Positions 54,458 through 63,845 of a stretch of DNA of 64,000 nucleotides are shown piece by piece. Within the stretch, counting starts at the first letter, position 1. Every line of letters begins with the position of its first letter. The stretch is from Nonomuraea angiospora (GTDB lineage: Bacteria; Actinomycetota; Actinomycetes; Streptosporangiales; Streptosporangiaceae). The stretch lies in contig NZ_JADBEK010000001.1 in assembly GCF_014873145.1 (NCBI RefSeq), positions 8,742,001 to 8,806,000 of the forward strand, written 5' to 3'. Under the pieces are notes generated by a model. The model did not search any database. It saw only the letters and a list, made by a program, of their open reading frames with translations, and had not been told where the DNA came from. Made by a program: the position numbers and the translations under genes.

Positions 54458-55371
54458 CAGGTGCTCCTGGTGATGAGGTAGGAGAAGACGCTCTCCAGGT
54501 CCTCGTCCGCCGGGGAGACCTGGTGCAGGTGTACGCCCTCCGCCTGGGCCACCCGGGGCAGGAGCCAGGTGAAGCGGCGGAACTCGGCGGCCTGGACCTC
54601 CAGGCCGTCGGGGCGGAGGGTGATGCCGCCCGTCGAGTGGTCGCGGATGAGGGCGGCGGCGAGCTTCCTGTCGTCGCTCGAACGGATCACGAACAGGTGC
54701 GGCCGGTCGGTCATCAGGCGCCGGATCTCGCGGAAGTTGCCCGACGCCGCGTGCCGGCCCGCCACCAGCACCTCGATGTGCTGGGCGACCCGTTCGACCT
54801 CCTCCAGGATGTGGGAGCTGAACAGGATCGTCTTGCCCGCCGTGCCCATGGCGCGGATCAGGTCCATGAGGTGGAGGCGCTGGCGCGGGTCCATACCGTT
54901 GAACGGCTCGTCGAGCAGGAGCACGGGCGGATCGTGGACGAGCGCCGCGGCCACCTTGACGCGCTGGCGCATGCCCTTGGAGTACGTCTCCACGCGCCGG
55001 TCCTTGGGCTCCTCCATCTCGACCGTGGCCAGAGCCTTGCGGGCCGCCTCGACCGGGTCGCCCAGCCCGTGGAGGCGGGCGGCCGACAGGACGAACTGCC
55101 AGCCGGTGAGGAAGCCATACACGCCCTCCCGCTCCGGGACCAGGCCGATGTTTCGGTAAATGTGGTGGTTCTTCCAGACCTGCTGGCCGTCCAGCGTGAC
55201 CGACCCGCTGGACGGCGCCAGGAAGCCCGCCATCATGTGCAGGAGTGTGGACTTGCCCGCCCCGTTGGGGCCGAGCAGGCCCGTGACGCCGGGGCCGATC
55301 GTCATGGTGACGTCGTTGACCGCCACCACGTTGCCGTACCAGCGGGAAACCTGAGACAGCTCGACCTTCAC
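54457..55371 (-). CDS. ABC transporter ATP-binding protein
   Basis: 304 residues. Walker A GLLGPNGAGKSTLLHMM, Q-loop region LVPEREGVYGFL, signature YSKGMRQRVKVAAALVHDP, Walker B VLLLDEPFNGMDP, H-loop LFSSHILEEVERV. The C-terminal about 80 residues (RPHLFVIRSSDDRKLAAALI) form the regulatory domain typical of DrrA/CcmA-like exporters. GTG 55371 overlaps the stop of the previous permease, which excludes a longer product. Confidence 0.9.
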   Translation of the reverse strand: MKVELSQVSRWYGNVVAVNDVTMTIGPGVTGLLGPNGAGKSTLLHMMAGFLAPSSGSVTLDGQQVWKNHHIYRNIGLVPEREGVYGFLTGWQFVLSAARLHGLGDPVEAARKALATVEMEEPKDRRVETYSKGMRQRVKVAAALVHDPPVLLLDEPFNGMDPRQRLHLMDLIRAMGTAGKTILFSSHILEEVERVAQHIEVLVAGRHAASGNFREIRRLMTDRPHLFVIRSSDDRKLAAALIRDHSTGGITLRPDGLEVQAAEFRRFTWLLPRVAQAEGVHLHQVSPADEDLESVFSYLITRST

Positions 55372-56225
55372 CGCGCGGCCGCCTTCCTGTAGCGCAGCGC
55401 GAGGGCGCCCAGGGCGAGCGCCACCAGCACCACGAAGATCGCGGCCGAGGCGGGGCCGCTCGGATAGTCCCCTTCGGGGATGTGCGGCGGGGTGTCGAAC
55501 AGCCAGGACTGTACGGAGTCCACCAGGAAGAACGGGTTGGCCAGCCAGGCCCAGGCGGCGGCGGCCTCGTTGCCCGAGGTGTAGAGGGACCCGTAGATCA
55601 GCGGGACCGATGCCCACGACAGCAGGTAGACGGCGATCACGGAGGCCACCCCGAGCCCGCGCCGCGGCGTGAACGAGGCCAGCGCCAGCCCGAACGACGA
55701 CAGCAGCACGGCCAGCAGCAGGGCCATGAGGACGGAGCCGAGGTATTCGCCGGTGGCCGGCGGCCCGGGCATGTCCACCACCAGCTCGCCGGCGTAGATC
55801 ACCGTCAGGGGCACCGCCACCAGCAGGAAGAGCGCCGCGGTCATCGCCGTGACCTTGGCGCCCACGTACTCGGCGATCGAGACGGGACGCGACAGGTAGA
55901 GCGGCAGCACGCGGTAGCGCAGGTCGGGCGCGACCACGGTGGGCGCCTGCGCGGCCAGGAAGACCGCGACGACGGCCTGCATGATGACGGCGAAGCCGCT
56001 GTAGGGGAGGATGCGCTGCTTGGCCAGGGCCATCGTGGCGACGGCCACGACCGCGGGCAGGAGCATGATGACGAAGAGGGAGAACGGCATGATCTTGCTG
56101 CGGGCCGTGCGCCCGAGGCCGAAGATGCCGCGCAGGCTGTGGACGGTCAGCGCCCGGGTCGAGTAGGCGCGGCCGAGCCGCGGCCCGTCGTAGTGGCGGT
56201 AGCCGATGTCGTAGATCTCAGACAC
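55368..56225 (-). CDS. ABC transporter permease (ABC-2 type)
   Basis: 285 residues with about six helices. The N terminus MSEIYDIGYRHYDGPRLGRA then YSTRALTVHSLRGIFGLGRT is a recognisable start of an actinobacterial ABC-2 permease group. PDLRYRVLPLYLSRPVSIAE is the cytoplasmic loop contacting the ATPase. It overlaps genes on both sides by a few bases. Partner ATPase could be either neighbour. Confidence 0.85.
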   Translation of the reverse strand: MSEIYDIGYRHYDGPRLGRAYSTRALTVHSLRGIFGLGRTARSKIMPFSLFVIMLLPAVVAVATMALAKQRILPYSGFAVIMQAVVAVFLAAQAPTVVAPDLRYRVLPLYLSRPVSIAEYVGAKVTAMTAALFLLVAVPLTVIYAGELVVDMPGPPATGEYLGSVLMALLLAVLLSSFGLALASFTPRRGLGVASVIAVYLLSWASVPLIYGSLYTSGNEAAAAWAWLANPFFLVDSVQSWLFDTPPHIPEGDYPSGPASAAIFVVLVALALGALALRYRKAAAR

Positions 56226-57126
56226 CCGCCACCTCCTCCCTGAAGACGTCCTCGATGCGGTGACGTCCCTGTTCGAGGCGGATGAGGCAGAGGTCCAGCT
56301 CGACGGCGGCGTCCCGGATCGCGTCGTACGTCTCGGGCCCGAGGACCTTGACCACCAGCAGGCGGCCCTGCTGCGAGACCGTCTGCCCGGTCTCGGCCAG
56401 CCGGGCGGCCAGCGGCTCCAGCCCCTCCTCGACCTCGACCGTGACGCTCTGCGTGGCCTGGGTGAACTCGCCGATCGCGGACGAGCGCAGCAGCCGCCCG
56501 GAGTCGATGACGATCACGTGGTCGCAGATGCGCTCCAGCTCGCCCAGCAGGTGGGAGGTGACCAGCACGCTGATGCCGAACTCGGTGCCGATGCGCCTGA
56601 TCAGCGTCAGCATCTCGTCGCGGCCGCGCGGGTCGAGGCCGTTGGTGGGCTCGTCCAGGAAGACCAGCTTGGGGTCGTGTACCAGGGCCTGGGCCAGCTT
56701 GACGCGCTGCTTCATGCCCGTGGAGTAGCCCCCGACGGCACGGTAGCGCTCTTCGGCCAGGCCCACGTGGCGCAGCACGTCGGCGGCCCGCTCGCGCGCG
56801 GCGGTGCGCGGCAGGCCGGACATCTGTGCGAGGTGGACGACCAGCTCGGTGGCAGAGACGTCGGGCGGGAGGCATTCGTGCTCGGGCATGTAGCCGACGA
56901 GCCGGCGGATCTCGGCGCCCTGCGCGGTCACGTCCAGATCGAGCACCTTGGCCGCGCCGCCGGTGGGCGGCAGCAGGCCGAGCAGGATCTTGAGCAGCGT
57001 CGACTTGCCCGCGCCGTTCGCCCCCACCAGACCGGTGACGCCGGGCCCCACGGCGACCGTGAGCTGGTCGACCGCGGTGACGGTGGGGAAGCGTTTGGTC
57101 AGCCCCTCGGTGGCGAGGATGTGCAT
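56218..57126 (-). CDS. ABC transporter ATP-binding protein
   Basis: 302 residues. Walker A GLVGANGAGKSTLLKIL, signature YSTGMKQRVKLAQALVHDP, Walker B LVFLDEPTNGLDP, H-loop VTSHLLGELERICD, then a C-terminal regulatory segment. First gene of the minus-strand operon; ATG 57126. Similar in design to the second ATPase but clearly diverged, so the operon encodes two ATPase/permease pairs that may form one heteromeric exporter or two. Confidence 0.9.
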   Translation of the reverse strand: MHILATEGLTKRFPTVTAVDQLTVAVGPGVTGLVGANGAGKSTLLKILLGLLPPTGGAAKVLDLDVTAQGAEIRRLVGYMPEHECLPPDVSATELVVHLAQMSGLPRTAARERAADVLRHVGLAEERYRAVGGYSTGMKQRVKLAQALVHDPKLVFLDEPTNGLDPRGRDEMLTLIRRIGTEFGISVLVTSHLLGELERICDHVIVIDSGRLLRSSAIGEFTQATQSVTVEVEEGLEPLAARLAETGQTVSQQGRLLVVKVLGPETYDAIRDAAVELDLCLIRLEQGRHRIEDVFREEVAGV

Positions 57127-57166
57127 GTGCCCGACCGTACCCGGCGGGGCCGGGCCGCCGCCTCGT

Positions 57167-58102
57167 TCAGACGGATGAACGCCGTCCTACTTGAGGCCAG
57201 AATTTCCGCTGGACCAGCAGCGTGGCCGTGCCCGCGATGACCATGCCGAGGATGTTGACGGCGAGCTGCGAGACCGAGGCGTAGACCTCTGCCCAGTGGC
57301 CCAGCGCCAGCGCGACGGCGACGTAGCCGGCCGCGGGCACCGTGGTGACCGAGATGAAGACGCCGACCAGGGCCGACGACTTGCCCGCCGTGACCGACAG
57401 CACCCCCGCCGCGCCCGCGAGCAGCGCCACGATGAACGACCACCGGTCCGGCTTGACGATGAACTGGACCTCCGCGTTCGTGGTGAGGTTGCCGACGTCG
57501 ATCCAGCCCAGCCAGTTCGAGACGAGCGCGCAGGCGAAGGTGATCGCGATCGCCACCGTGAACCCGATGACCAGCGTCTTCAGCGAGGTGATGACCAGGT
57601 GCCAGGTGCCGCGCAGCAGGCCGAAGCAGATGGCCGCGACCGCCCCGAACTCCGGCCCGAGCACCATCGCGCCGACGATCAGGATGGGGGAGTTCTGCAG
57701 GATGCCGATGCCCGCGAGCTGCGTGGCGATGGCCAGGAAGGCAAGGTACGCCCACGTCATGCGGGAGTCGGCGTGCACCCGGTGCGCGAGCTCCTCCCAG
57801 ACCACGGCGTCGTCGGGATCGCCGGGCGCCTCCTCGACCGCGTCGGTGGCGACCCTGGACAGCGACAGATCGACCTGCTCGATGGCGATGGAGCCCTCGG
57901 TCTCCAGCCACTTGAGCCGGTCCAGCACCTCGTTGGCCGACTCGCGCGCCGCGTCGCAGAGGATCACGTCGCCCGCCGGCTCGCGGGCCACGCCCGGCAG
58001 GACGACGATGTTGGTGACGCCCGGGCAGTCCTCCAGCACCGTCGTCGCCTCGTCGGTCCGCGCGGGCGGGCTGATCAGTCGCAGATGTAGCACAGAGGCC
58101 AT
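57167..58102 (-). CDS. DUF389-family membrane protein
   Basis: 311 residues. An N-terminal soluble part of about 130 residues (VLHLRLISPPARTDEATTVL) resembles an ACT-like regulatory fold. The membrane domain follows, with VGAMVLGPEFGAVAAICFGL, the family's central motif, and four further helices ending VNILGMVIAGTATLLV. DUF389 proteins (TIGR00341-like) are widespread in actinomycetes and of unknown transport function. It stands alone between the ABC operon and a small open frame. Confidence 0.85.
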   Translation of the reverse strand: MASVLHLRLISPPARTDEATTVLEDCPGVTNIVVLPGVAREPAGDVILCDAARESANEVLDRLKWLETEGSIAIEQVDLSLSRVATDAVEEAPGDPDDAVVWEELAHRVHADSRMTWAYLAFLAIATQLAGIGILQNSPILIVGAMVLGPEFGAVAAICFGLLRGTWHLVITSLKTLVIGFTVAIAITFACALVSNWLGWIDVGNLTTNAEVQFIVKPDRWSFIVALLAGAAGVLSVTAGKSSALVGVFISVTTVPAAGYVAVALALGHWAEVYASVSQLAVNILGMVIAGTATLLVQRKFWPQVGRRSSV

Positions 58103-58157
58103 TGTCGTCTATCGGACGTTGATGGTGTTTTGACACAGGTGCGTGAGGCTGACGCGC

Positions 58158-58316
58158 ATGATCCGATACCGATGTCACGACCATGGTGAGGAGTGCTGGT
58201 TCGCCGCGGTGGACGACCAGGAGTGCGGGGGCAGGTTCGCCCGTTACCTGTTCGAGGAGGTGCTCAGGTCTGGCGGAGCCGTACCCGCCGTACCGAGTGG
58301 TCGGCGCCCTTCTTGA
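58158..58316 (+). CDS. Possible small Cys-rich protein overlapping coaA 3' end
   Basis: A 52-codon frame reads [20 protein letters not shown] then [20 protein letters not shown]. Four Cys/His (C6, H7, H9, C13) and a later Cys suggest a small metal-binding protein, and the first 40 residues have protein-like composition. The last 53 bases overlap the convergent coaA gene and read as Pro/Arg-rich, so the natural end may have been lost. GTGAGG lies about 10 bases upstream. It may be a real small gene or a chance frame. Confidence 0.35.
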   Translation: MIRYRCHDHGEECWFAAVDDQECGGRFARYLFEEVLRSGGAVPAVPSGRRPS

Positions 58317-59181
58317 GCACGAGGTCGGCCCGGCCCCTTGTGGGGGCGATGTTCTCGACCAGGTTGCGCTCGTTGATGTCGCGCCAGACGTTGACCGCGA
58401 AGGCCGTGGCCTCCTCGTAGGAGAGCTCCGCGATGTACCGGAAGTACGACTTCGGGTCCTCGAAGGCGGTGCGGCGGAGCTTGTGGAAGCGGTCGACGTA
58501 CCAGGTGCGGATGTCCTCGACCTTGGCGTCCACGTAGATGGAGAAGTCGAAGTAGTCGTTGACCGCGAGGGACGTGGGCGGGGCCGGCTGGAGGACGTTG
58601 AGCCCCTCGATGATCAAGATATCCGGACTTTTCACGACTTGGCTTGCGCCGGGGACGATGTCGTACTCCAGGTGGCTGTAGATCGGCGCGCGCACCTCCG
58701 CCGCCCCGGCCTTCACCTCCGCCACGAACCTGACCAGCGCCCTGCGGTCATAGCTCTCAGGGAAGCCCTTGCGCTGCATGATCCCCTTGGCCTCCAGCAC
58801 CGCGTTCGGGTAGAGGAAGCTGTCGGTGGTGATCAGCTCCACGTGCGGGTGCTCGGGCCAGCGGGCCAGCAGGGTGTGCAGGAGCCGCGCCGTCGTCGAC
58901 TTGCCGACCGCGACGCTGCCCGCGATGCCCAGGATGTACGGAATGCGCTGCTCGGGATGCCCGAGGAACGCGCTCAGCACGCTGCTGCGCTCCTTCGACC
59001 CGGTGAAATGCAGGTTCAGCAGCCGGGTCAGGGGGAGATAGATGTCGGTGACTTCAGTGAGATCGATGGGGTCGTCGACGCCGCGAAGCTCTTCCAGCTC
59101 GTCTGCGGTGAGAGTCAAGGGCGTGTTCTTGCGGAGCTCGCTCCACTGCTCCCTGCTCAGTTCCACGTAGCCGTTGTTCAC
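58264..59181 (-). CDS. coaA: Pantothenate kinase, type I
   Basis: 305 residues; phosphorylates pantothenate in the first step of coenzyme A synthesis. Walker A GSVAVGKS (88-95) in [39 protein letters not shown] and [18 protein letters not shown] are family signatures. IIEGLNVLQ and the [20 protein letters not shown] segment complete the fold. GTG 59181 is the start ([12 protein letters not shown]). Confidence 0.96.
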   Translation of the reverse strand: MNNGYVELSREQWSELRKNTPLTLTADELEELRGVDDPIDLTEVTDIYLPLTRLLNLHFTGSKERSSVLSAFLGHPEQRIPYILGIAGSVAVGKSTTARLLHTLLARWPEHPHVELITTDSFLYPNAVLEAKGIMQRKGFPESYDRRALVRFVAEVKAGAAEVRAPIYSHLEYDIVPGASQVVKSPDILIIEGLNVLQPAPPTSLAVNDYFDFSIYVDAKVEDIRTWYVDRFHKLRRTAFEDPKSYFRYIAELSYEEATAFAVNVWRDINERNLVENIAPTRGRADLVLKKGADHSVRRVRLRQT

Positions 59182-59360
59182 CTAGGCAGCGTAGCGATGA
59201 GCGGCAAACCGGATCATGGCCGGGTGCGCGCAGCGAGATCCACAGCCTGTGGATAAACACGTGGGATTACCGAGACTCAGTTCGGGGAAGGAAGATCCGT
59301 CTTGCCGAATCACGCGTATGAACATTCGTCGGCGGCTACTGTGCAGGGCTGGGAGGTCTG

Positions 59361-60767
59361 ATGGACCGTCGTCGCTTCATCACGAACGTGATCGCCGTCG
59401 CGGGCCCCTTCGCCGGGGTCGCGTGCGCGGGAGCGCAAGGGGGCGTCAAGCCGGTGCAGGGGGGTTACGGCCGGCTGAAGGCCGTGCCCGACCTGCGCGA
59501 CGGGAAGGTGCGGCTGCACCTGCCCGAGGGGTTCAGATATCGCTCGTTCAGCGCCGCCGGCGAGAAGTTCAGCGACGGGTCGGCCGTGCCGGGCAGGCAC
59601 GACGGCATGGCGGCCTTCTCCGGCCCCAAGGACAGCGCGATCCTGATCCGCAACCACGAGGTCAACGGCCCCGTCGGCGCGTTCGGCGACAAGGCCAAGG
59701 CGTACGACCCGATGGCCGGGGGCGGCACCTCCACCCTGCGCGTCACGCGCTACGGAGAGGTGATCCAGGCCGGCCCCTCGCTCAACGGCACCATGATGAA
59801 CTGCTCGGGCGGCCCCATGGCGTGGCGGGCCTGGGTGAGCTGCGAGGAGACGGTCAACGGCCCCGACGTGGCCGACGACTTCTCCGGCGGCGACAACGCC
59901 AAGCTAACGCGCAAGCACGGCTACATCTTCGAGGTGCCGGTCAACCGCGCCGCGACCGCCAGGCCGATCAGGTCGGCCGGCCGGTTCCCGCACGAGTCGG
60001 TGGCCTTCGACCCCTCCACGGGCGCGCTCTACCTGACCGAGGACAACTTCTCCTTCCCCTCCGGCTTCTACCGCTACCTGCCGCCGAAGCACCCCGTCCA
60101 GGCCGGGCGGCTGCTCGACGGCGGGCGGCTGCAGATGCTGGGCGTCAAGGGCGCCAAGCGCAAGGACCTGTCCGTGGGGCAGCAGCCCGGGGCCACGTAC
60201 GAGACCGTCTGGGTGGACATCGAGGACCCCGACCCGGCCTTCACCGGCAGGCCCGCCTACGACGACGCCGTCCAGGCCGTGGGCAGGCAGGGGCGCGAGG
60301 CGGGCGCGGCGATCTTCTCCCGGCTGGAGGGGTCCGTCTTCCACCAGGGGGTCGTGTACTTCGTCTCCACCCAGGGCGGGGCCACCGCGCCCGGCGACAC
60401 GCCGCCCTCCGGGTTCGGCAAGGGTCGGGGGCAGGTGTGGGCGTACGAGACGTGGAGCGGGCGGCTCAGGCTCGCCTACGAGTCGCCGCGCTCGGCGGTG
60501 CTCGACCTGCCCGACAACGTGACGGCCAGCAGGCGCGGCACGCTCGTGCTGTGCGAGGACGGCGACGGCGACAACTACCTGCGCGGGCTCACGAAGTCGG
60601 GCCAGATCTTCGACTTCTGCCGCCTGGAGCCGATCCCCGACGACCCGGGTGCGGAGTTCGCGGGCTCGACGTTCGGGCCCGGCGGCCACACCCTGTACGT
60701 CAACGTCCAGGCGAAACAGGGCAGGTCATTCGCGATCTGGGGTCCGTGGGAGCGCGGGCTGTTCTGA
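59361..60767 (+). CDS. PhoX-like DUF839 protein with Tat signal
   Basis: 468 residues. The start [20 protein letters not shown] is a twin-arginine signal, so the folded protein is probably exported. The body matches the PhoX/DUF839 beta-propeller: [97 protein letters not shown] and [19 protein letters not shown]. PhoX proteins are metal-dependent alkaline phosphatases, but many DUF839 members are untested; enzymatic activity is inference. ATG 59361 follows GGGAGGTCTG. Confidence 0.85.
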   Translation: MDRRRFITNVIAVAGPFAGVACAGAQGGVKPVQGGYGRLKAVPDLRDGKVRLHLPEGFRYRSFSAAGEKFSDGSAVPGRHDGMAAFSGPKDSAILIRNHEVNGPVGAFGDKAKAYDPMAGGGTSTLRVTRYGEVIQAGPSLNGTMMNCSGGPMAWRAWVSCEETVNGPDVADDFSGGDNAKLTRKHGYIFEVPVNRAATARPIRSAGRFPHESVAFDPSTGALYLTEDNFSFPSGFYRYLPPKHPVQAGRLLDGGRLQMLGVKGAKRKDLSVGQQPGATYETVWVDIEDPDPAFTGRPAYDDAVQAVGRQGREAGAAIFSRLEGSVFHQGVVYFVSTQGGATAPGDTPPSGFGKGRGQVWAYETWSGRLRLAYESPRSAVLDLPDNVTASRRGTLVLCEDGDGDNYLRGLTKSGQIFDFCRLEPIPDDPGAEFAGSTFGPGGHTLYVNVQAKQGRSFAIWGPWERGLF

Positions 60768-60780
60768 GTACGCTGGGGTC

Positions 60781-61131
60781 ATGATCCTTGGCATCGGCGT
60801 TGACGTCGTGGACATCGACCGCTTCGAGGCGGCGCTGGAGCGCACGCCGCAGCTCAAGGAGCGGCTGTTCACCGAGGCCGAGATGGAGCTGCCGGTGCGG
60901 TCTCTGGCCGCCAGGTTCGCCGCCAAGGAGGCCGTGGCCAAGGCGCTCGGCGCGCCCAGGGGGCTGGCCCACCTGGAGGCCGAGGTGCGCCGCGACGAGC
61001 GGGGCAAGCCCGAGCTGCGGATCACCGGCAAGGCCGCGGAGGTCGCCTACGACCTCGGGGTCAAGCGCTGGCACGTCTCGCTCAGCCACGACGCGGGCGT
61101 GGCCGTGGCCTATGTGATCGCGGAGGGATAG
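60781..61131 (+). CDS. acpS: Holo-[acyl-carrier-protein] synthase
   Basis: 116 residues; attaches 4'-phosphopantetheine from CoA to acyl carrier protein. [20 protein letters not shown] has the metal-binding Asp8, and [14 protein letters not shown] has the Glu. [19 protein letters not shown] is the C-terminal signature. ATG 60781 is preferred to the open frame reaching into the previous gene. It sits near coaA, the same cofactor pathway. Confidence 0.96.
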   Translation: MILGIGVDVVDIDRFEAALERTPQLKERLFTEAEMELPVRSLAARFAAKEAVAKALGAPRGLAHLEAEVRRDERGKPELRITGKAAEVAYDLGVKRWHVSLSHDAGVAVAYVIAEG

Positions 61132-61142
61132 CTTCTGAGGCC

Positions 61143-62600
61143 ATGAGGACTGCCTACACCGCCGACCAGATCCGGGGCGCCGAGCACGAGCTGATGGCGC
61201 GGCTGCCCGAGGGCACGCTCATGCAGCGGGCCGCCACCGGGCTCGCCGCCGTCTGCGCCGACCTCCTGGGCAGGGTCTACGGCAAACGCGTCGTGCTCCT
61301 CGTCGGCAGCGGCGACAACGGCGGTGACGCGCTCTACGCCGGCGAGCGGCTGGCCAGGCGCGGGGCGTGGGTGGGCGCCGTCCTGGCCGGGTCCAGGACG
61401 CACGAGGCCGGGCTCGCCGCGCTCAGGCAGGCCGGCGGGCGGGTCGTCGAGCGTGACGCCCTGGAGCGCGCGGACCTGATCGTCGACGGGCTCGTCGGGA
61501 TCGGGGCCTCAGGGGCGCTGCGGGAGCCGTACAGGACCCTCGTCGAGGAGGCGAACGCGGCCCGCGGGCCGATCGTCGCGGTGGACGTGCCGAGCGGCGT
61601 GGACGCGAGCAGCGGCCGGGTGGAGGGCCCGGCGGTGCGGGCCCGGGTGACCGTGACCATGGGGGCGTACAAGACGGGCCTGCTCGTCGACCCCGGCGCC
61701 GAGTACGCGGGGACGGTCGAGCTGGTGGACATCGGGCTCGGCGCCCACCTGCCCGATCCCGACGTCGCGGCGCTGACCGGCGGCGACGTGGACGTCCTGC
61801 TGCCGCGGCCCGGCAACGAGTCCGACAAGTACCGCAGGGGCGTGCTGGGCGTCGCCGCGGGCAGCGACCTGTTCACCGGCGCCGCCGTGCTCGCGGTGGG
61901 CGGCGCGTTGCGGGCGGGGGCCGGCATGGTGCGGTACGCGGGGACCGGCGCGCCGGTCGCCCAGGTGCGCGCGCACTGGCCGGAGGCCGTGGTCACCGAG
62001 CTGGAGCGGCCCTCCATCGACGACGTGGGCCGGGTGCAGGCGTGGGTGCTCGGGCCGGGGCTGGGCACCGGGGAGTGGGCGCACGAGGTGGCCGCCCAGG
62101 TGCTGGCCTCCGGCGTGCCCGTGCTGATCGACGCCGACGCGCTGACGCTGGTGGCCCGCGACCGCGGGCTGCTGCGGCGGTCGGCGCCCGTCCTGATCAC
62201 GCCGCACGCCGGCGAGCTGGCGCGGCTCATCCGCGCCGACCGGGAGGACATCGAGGCCGCCCGGCTGGAACACGTCCGCCGGGCCGCGGCCGAGCTGGGC
62301 GTCACCGTGCTGCTCAAGGGCTCCACCACGGTGGTGGCCGAGGAGTCGCGGCCGGTCCGGGTCAACGTCACGGGCACGTCCTGGCTGGCCACCGGGGGGA
62401 CCGGCGACGTGCTGGCGGGAGTGGCAGGGGCGCTGCTCGCCCAGGGGCTGAGCTGCTACGACGCGGCGTCCTGCGGGGCGTTCCTGCACGGGCTCGCCGG
62501 GCGGCGGGCCGCAGAGGGAGCGCCGCTGACCGCGGCCGACGTGGCCGCGGCGGTGCCGGCCGCCATCCGCGCGGTGACCGGCGGGGGCCGCTCGTCGTAG
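61143..62600 (+). CDS. nnrD: Bifunctional NAD(P)H-hydrate epimerase / ADP-dependent dehydratase
   Basis: 485 residues; repairs hydrated NADH and NADPH. The N-terminal YjeF epimerase domain has VLLVGSGDNGGDALYAGERL and VDVPSGVDASSGRVEGPAVR. The C-terminal ribokinase-like dehydratase domain (from about 230) has KYRRGVLGVAAGSDLFTGAA, ITPHAGELARLIRADR, VLLKGSTTVVAEE and WLATGGTGDVLAGVAGALLA, the last including the catalytic Asp. ATG 61143, 11 bases after acpS. Fused form, so a single gene covers both activities (also called nnr). Confidence 0.95.
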   Translation: MRTAYTADQIRGAEHELMARLPEGTLMQRAATGLAAVCADLLGRVYGKRVVLLVGSGDNGGDALYAGERLARRGAWVGAVLAGSRTHEAGLAALRQAGGRVVERDALERADLIVDGLVGIGASGALREPYRTLVEEANAARGPIVAVDVPSGVDASSGRVEGPAVRARVTVTMGAYKTGLLVDPGAEYAGTVELVDIGLGAHLPDPDVAALTGGDVDVLLPRPGNESDKYRRGVLGVAAGSDLFTGAAVLAVGGALRAGAGMVRYAGTGAPVAQVRAHWPEAVVTELERPSIDDVGRVQAWVLGPGLGTGEWAHEVAAQVLASGVPVLIDADALTLVARDRGLLRRSAPVLITPHAGELARLIRADREDIEAARLEHVRRAAAELGVTVLLKGSTTVVAEESRPVRVNVTGTSWLATGGTGDVLAGVAGALLAQGLSCYDAASCGAFLHGLAGRRAAEGAPLTAADVAAAVPAAIRAVTGGGRSS

Positions 62601-62654
62601 GGGCGGGGGCGGAAATCGCGCTCGACCACCCGCGTGAGCTGCCACACTGGAGGG

Positions 62655-63800
62655 ATGTACTCCTCGATGGCCACACCGGCGCAGGCGCGGGTCGATCTGG
62701 CCGCGATCAGGCACAACGTGGCCCTGCTCAAGGAGCGGGCCGGCGGTGCGGAGCTGATGGGCGCCGTCAAGGCCGACGCGTACGGGCACGGGCTGGTGCC
62801 GGCGTCCGAGGCCGTGATCGAGGGAGGCGCGAGCCGGCTGGGCACCGCGTTCGTCCGGGAGGCGCTCGAGCTGCGCGCGGGCGGGGTGACCGCGCCGATC
62901 CTGTCGTGGCTCATCACCCCGGGCGAGCCGCTGGACGAGGCTCTGGACAAGGACATCGAGCTGTCGGCCTCCGACGCGGGGCTGCTCGGCGAGATCGAGG
63001 CCGCCGCCCGCCGCACGGGGCGCACGGCCAGGCTCCACCTGGAGGCCGACACCGGCATGAGCAGGGGCGGCTCGCCGCTGGCCGCCTGGCAGGGGCTCGT
63101 CGACGCGGCGCTGAAGCTCCAGGCCGAGGGCGTCGTCGAGATCGTCGGCCTCTGGTCCCACCTCGCCTGCGCCGACATCCCCGGCCACCCGTCGATCGAG
63201 CAGCAGCAGGAGGCCTACCGCACGGCGCTGAAGCTGGCCGAGCGGGCCGGCGCTGCGGGCTCCCACGTGATCAGGCACCTGGCCAACTCCGCGGCCACCG
63301 TGACGCTTCCCGAGGCCCGCTACGACCTGGTCAGGCCCGGCATCGCGATGTACGGCCTGAGCCCCATCCCCGAGCTGGGCGACTTCGGGCTCAGGCCCGC
63401 GATGACGCTCGTGGCGCAGGCCGGGCTGGTCAAGCGGGTTCCGCAGGGCTCGGGCGTGTCATACGCTCACCTGTACGTCACCGACCGCGAGACCACGCTC
63501 GGCCTCGTGCCGCTCGGATACGCCGACGGGATCCTCAGGCACGCGACGGGGCGTGCCGAGGTGCTGGCCGGCGGGCGGCGCAGGTTGATCGCGGGCCGGG
63601 TGTGCATGGACCAGTTCATGATCGACATGGGCGACGACGCCCTGTCGGCGGGCGACGAGGTCGTGCTGTTCGGGCCCGGTGACGGGGGCGAGCCGACCGC
63701 TCAGGAGTGGGCGGATACTCTCGGCACGATCACGCATGAGATCGTGACCAGGATCGGGTCGCGCGTGCCGCGGGTCCACGAGCACAGGCGCTCGGGGTGA
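62655..63800 (+). CDS. alr: Alanine racemase
   Basis: About 381 residues; PLP enzyme making D-alanine for peptidoglycan. The PLP Lys is in MGAVKADAYGHG (about residue 39); DTGMSRGGSPLAAWQGLV, GLWSHLACADIPGHPSIEQQ and YDLVRPGIAMYGLSPIPELG are conserved. The catalytic Tyr is in SYAHLYVTDRETTLGLVPLG. Start is uncertain: ATG 62655 touches a GGAGGG and could be leaderless after CACACT (62643-62648); ATG 62667 is 12 bases from GGAGGG. It follows the nnr gene by 54 bases. Confidence 0.95.
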   Translation: MYSSMATPAQARVDLAAIRHNVALLKERAGGAELMGAVKADAYGHGLVPASEAVIEGGASRLGTAFVREALELRAGGVTAPILSWLITPGEPLDEALDKDIELSASDAGLLGEIEAAARRTGRTARLHLEADTGMSRGGSPLAAWQGLVDAALKLQAEGVVEIVGLWSHLACADIPGHPSIEQQQEAYRTALKLAERAGAAGSHVIRHLANSAATVTLPEARYDLVRPGIAMYGLSPIPELGDFGLRPAMTLVAQAGLVKRVPQGSGVSYAHLYVTDRETTLGLVPLGYADGILRHATGRAEVLAGGRRRLIAGRVCMDQFMIDMGDDALSAGDEVVLFGPGDGGEPTAQEWADTLGTITHEIVTRIGSRVPRVHEHRRSG

Positions 63801-63845
63801 CGACGGGCACCTCGCGGCCGGCATGAGCGGAGAAGGATCGGGGAG

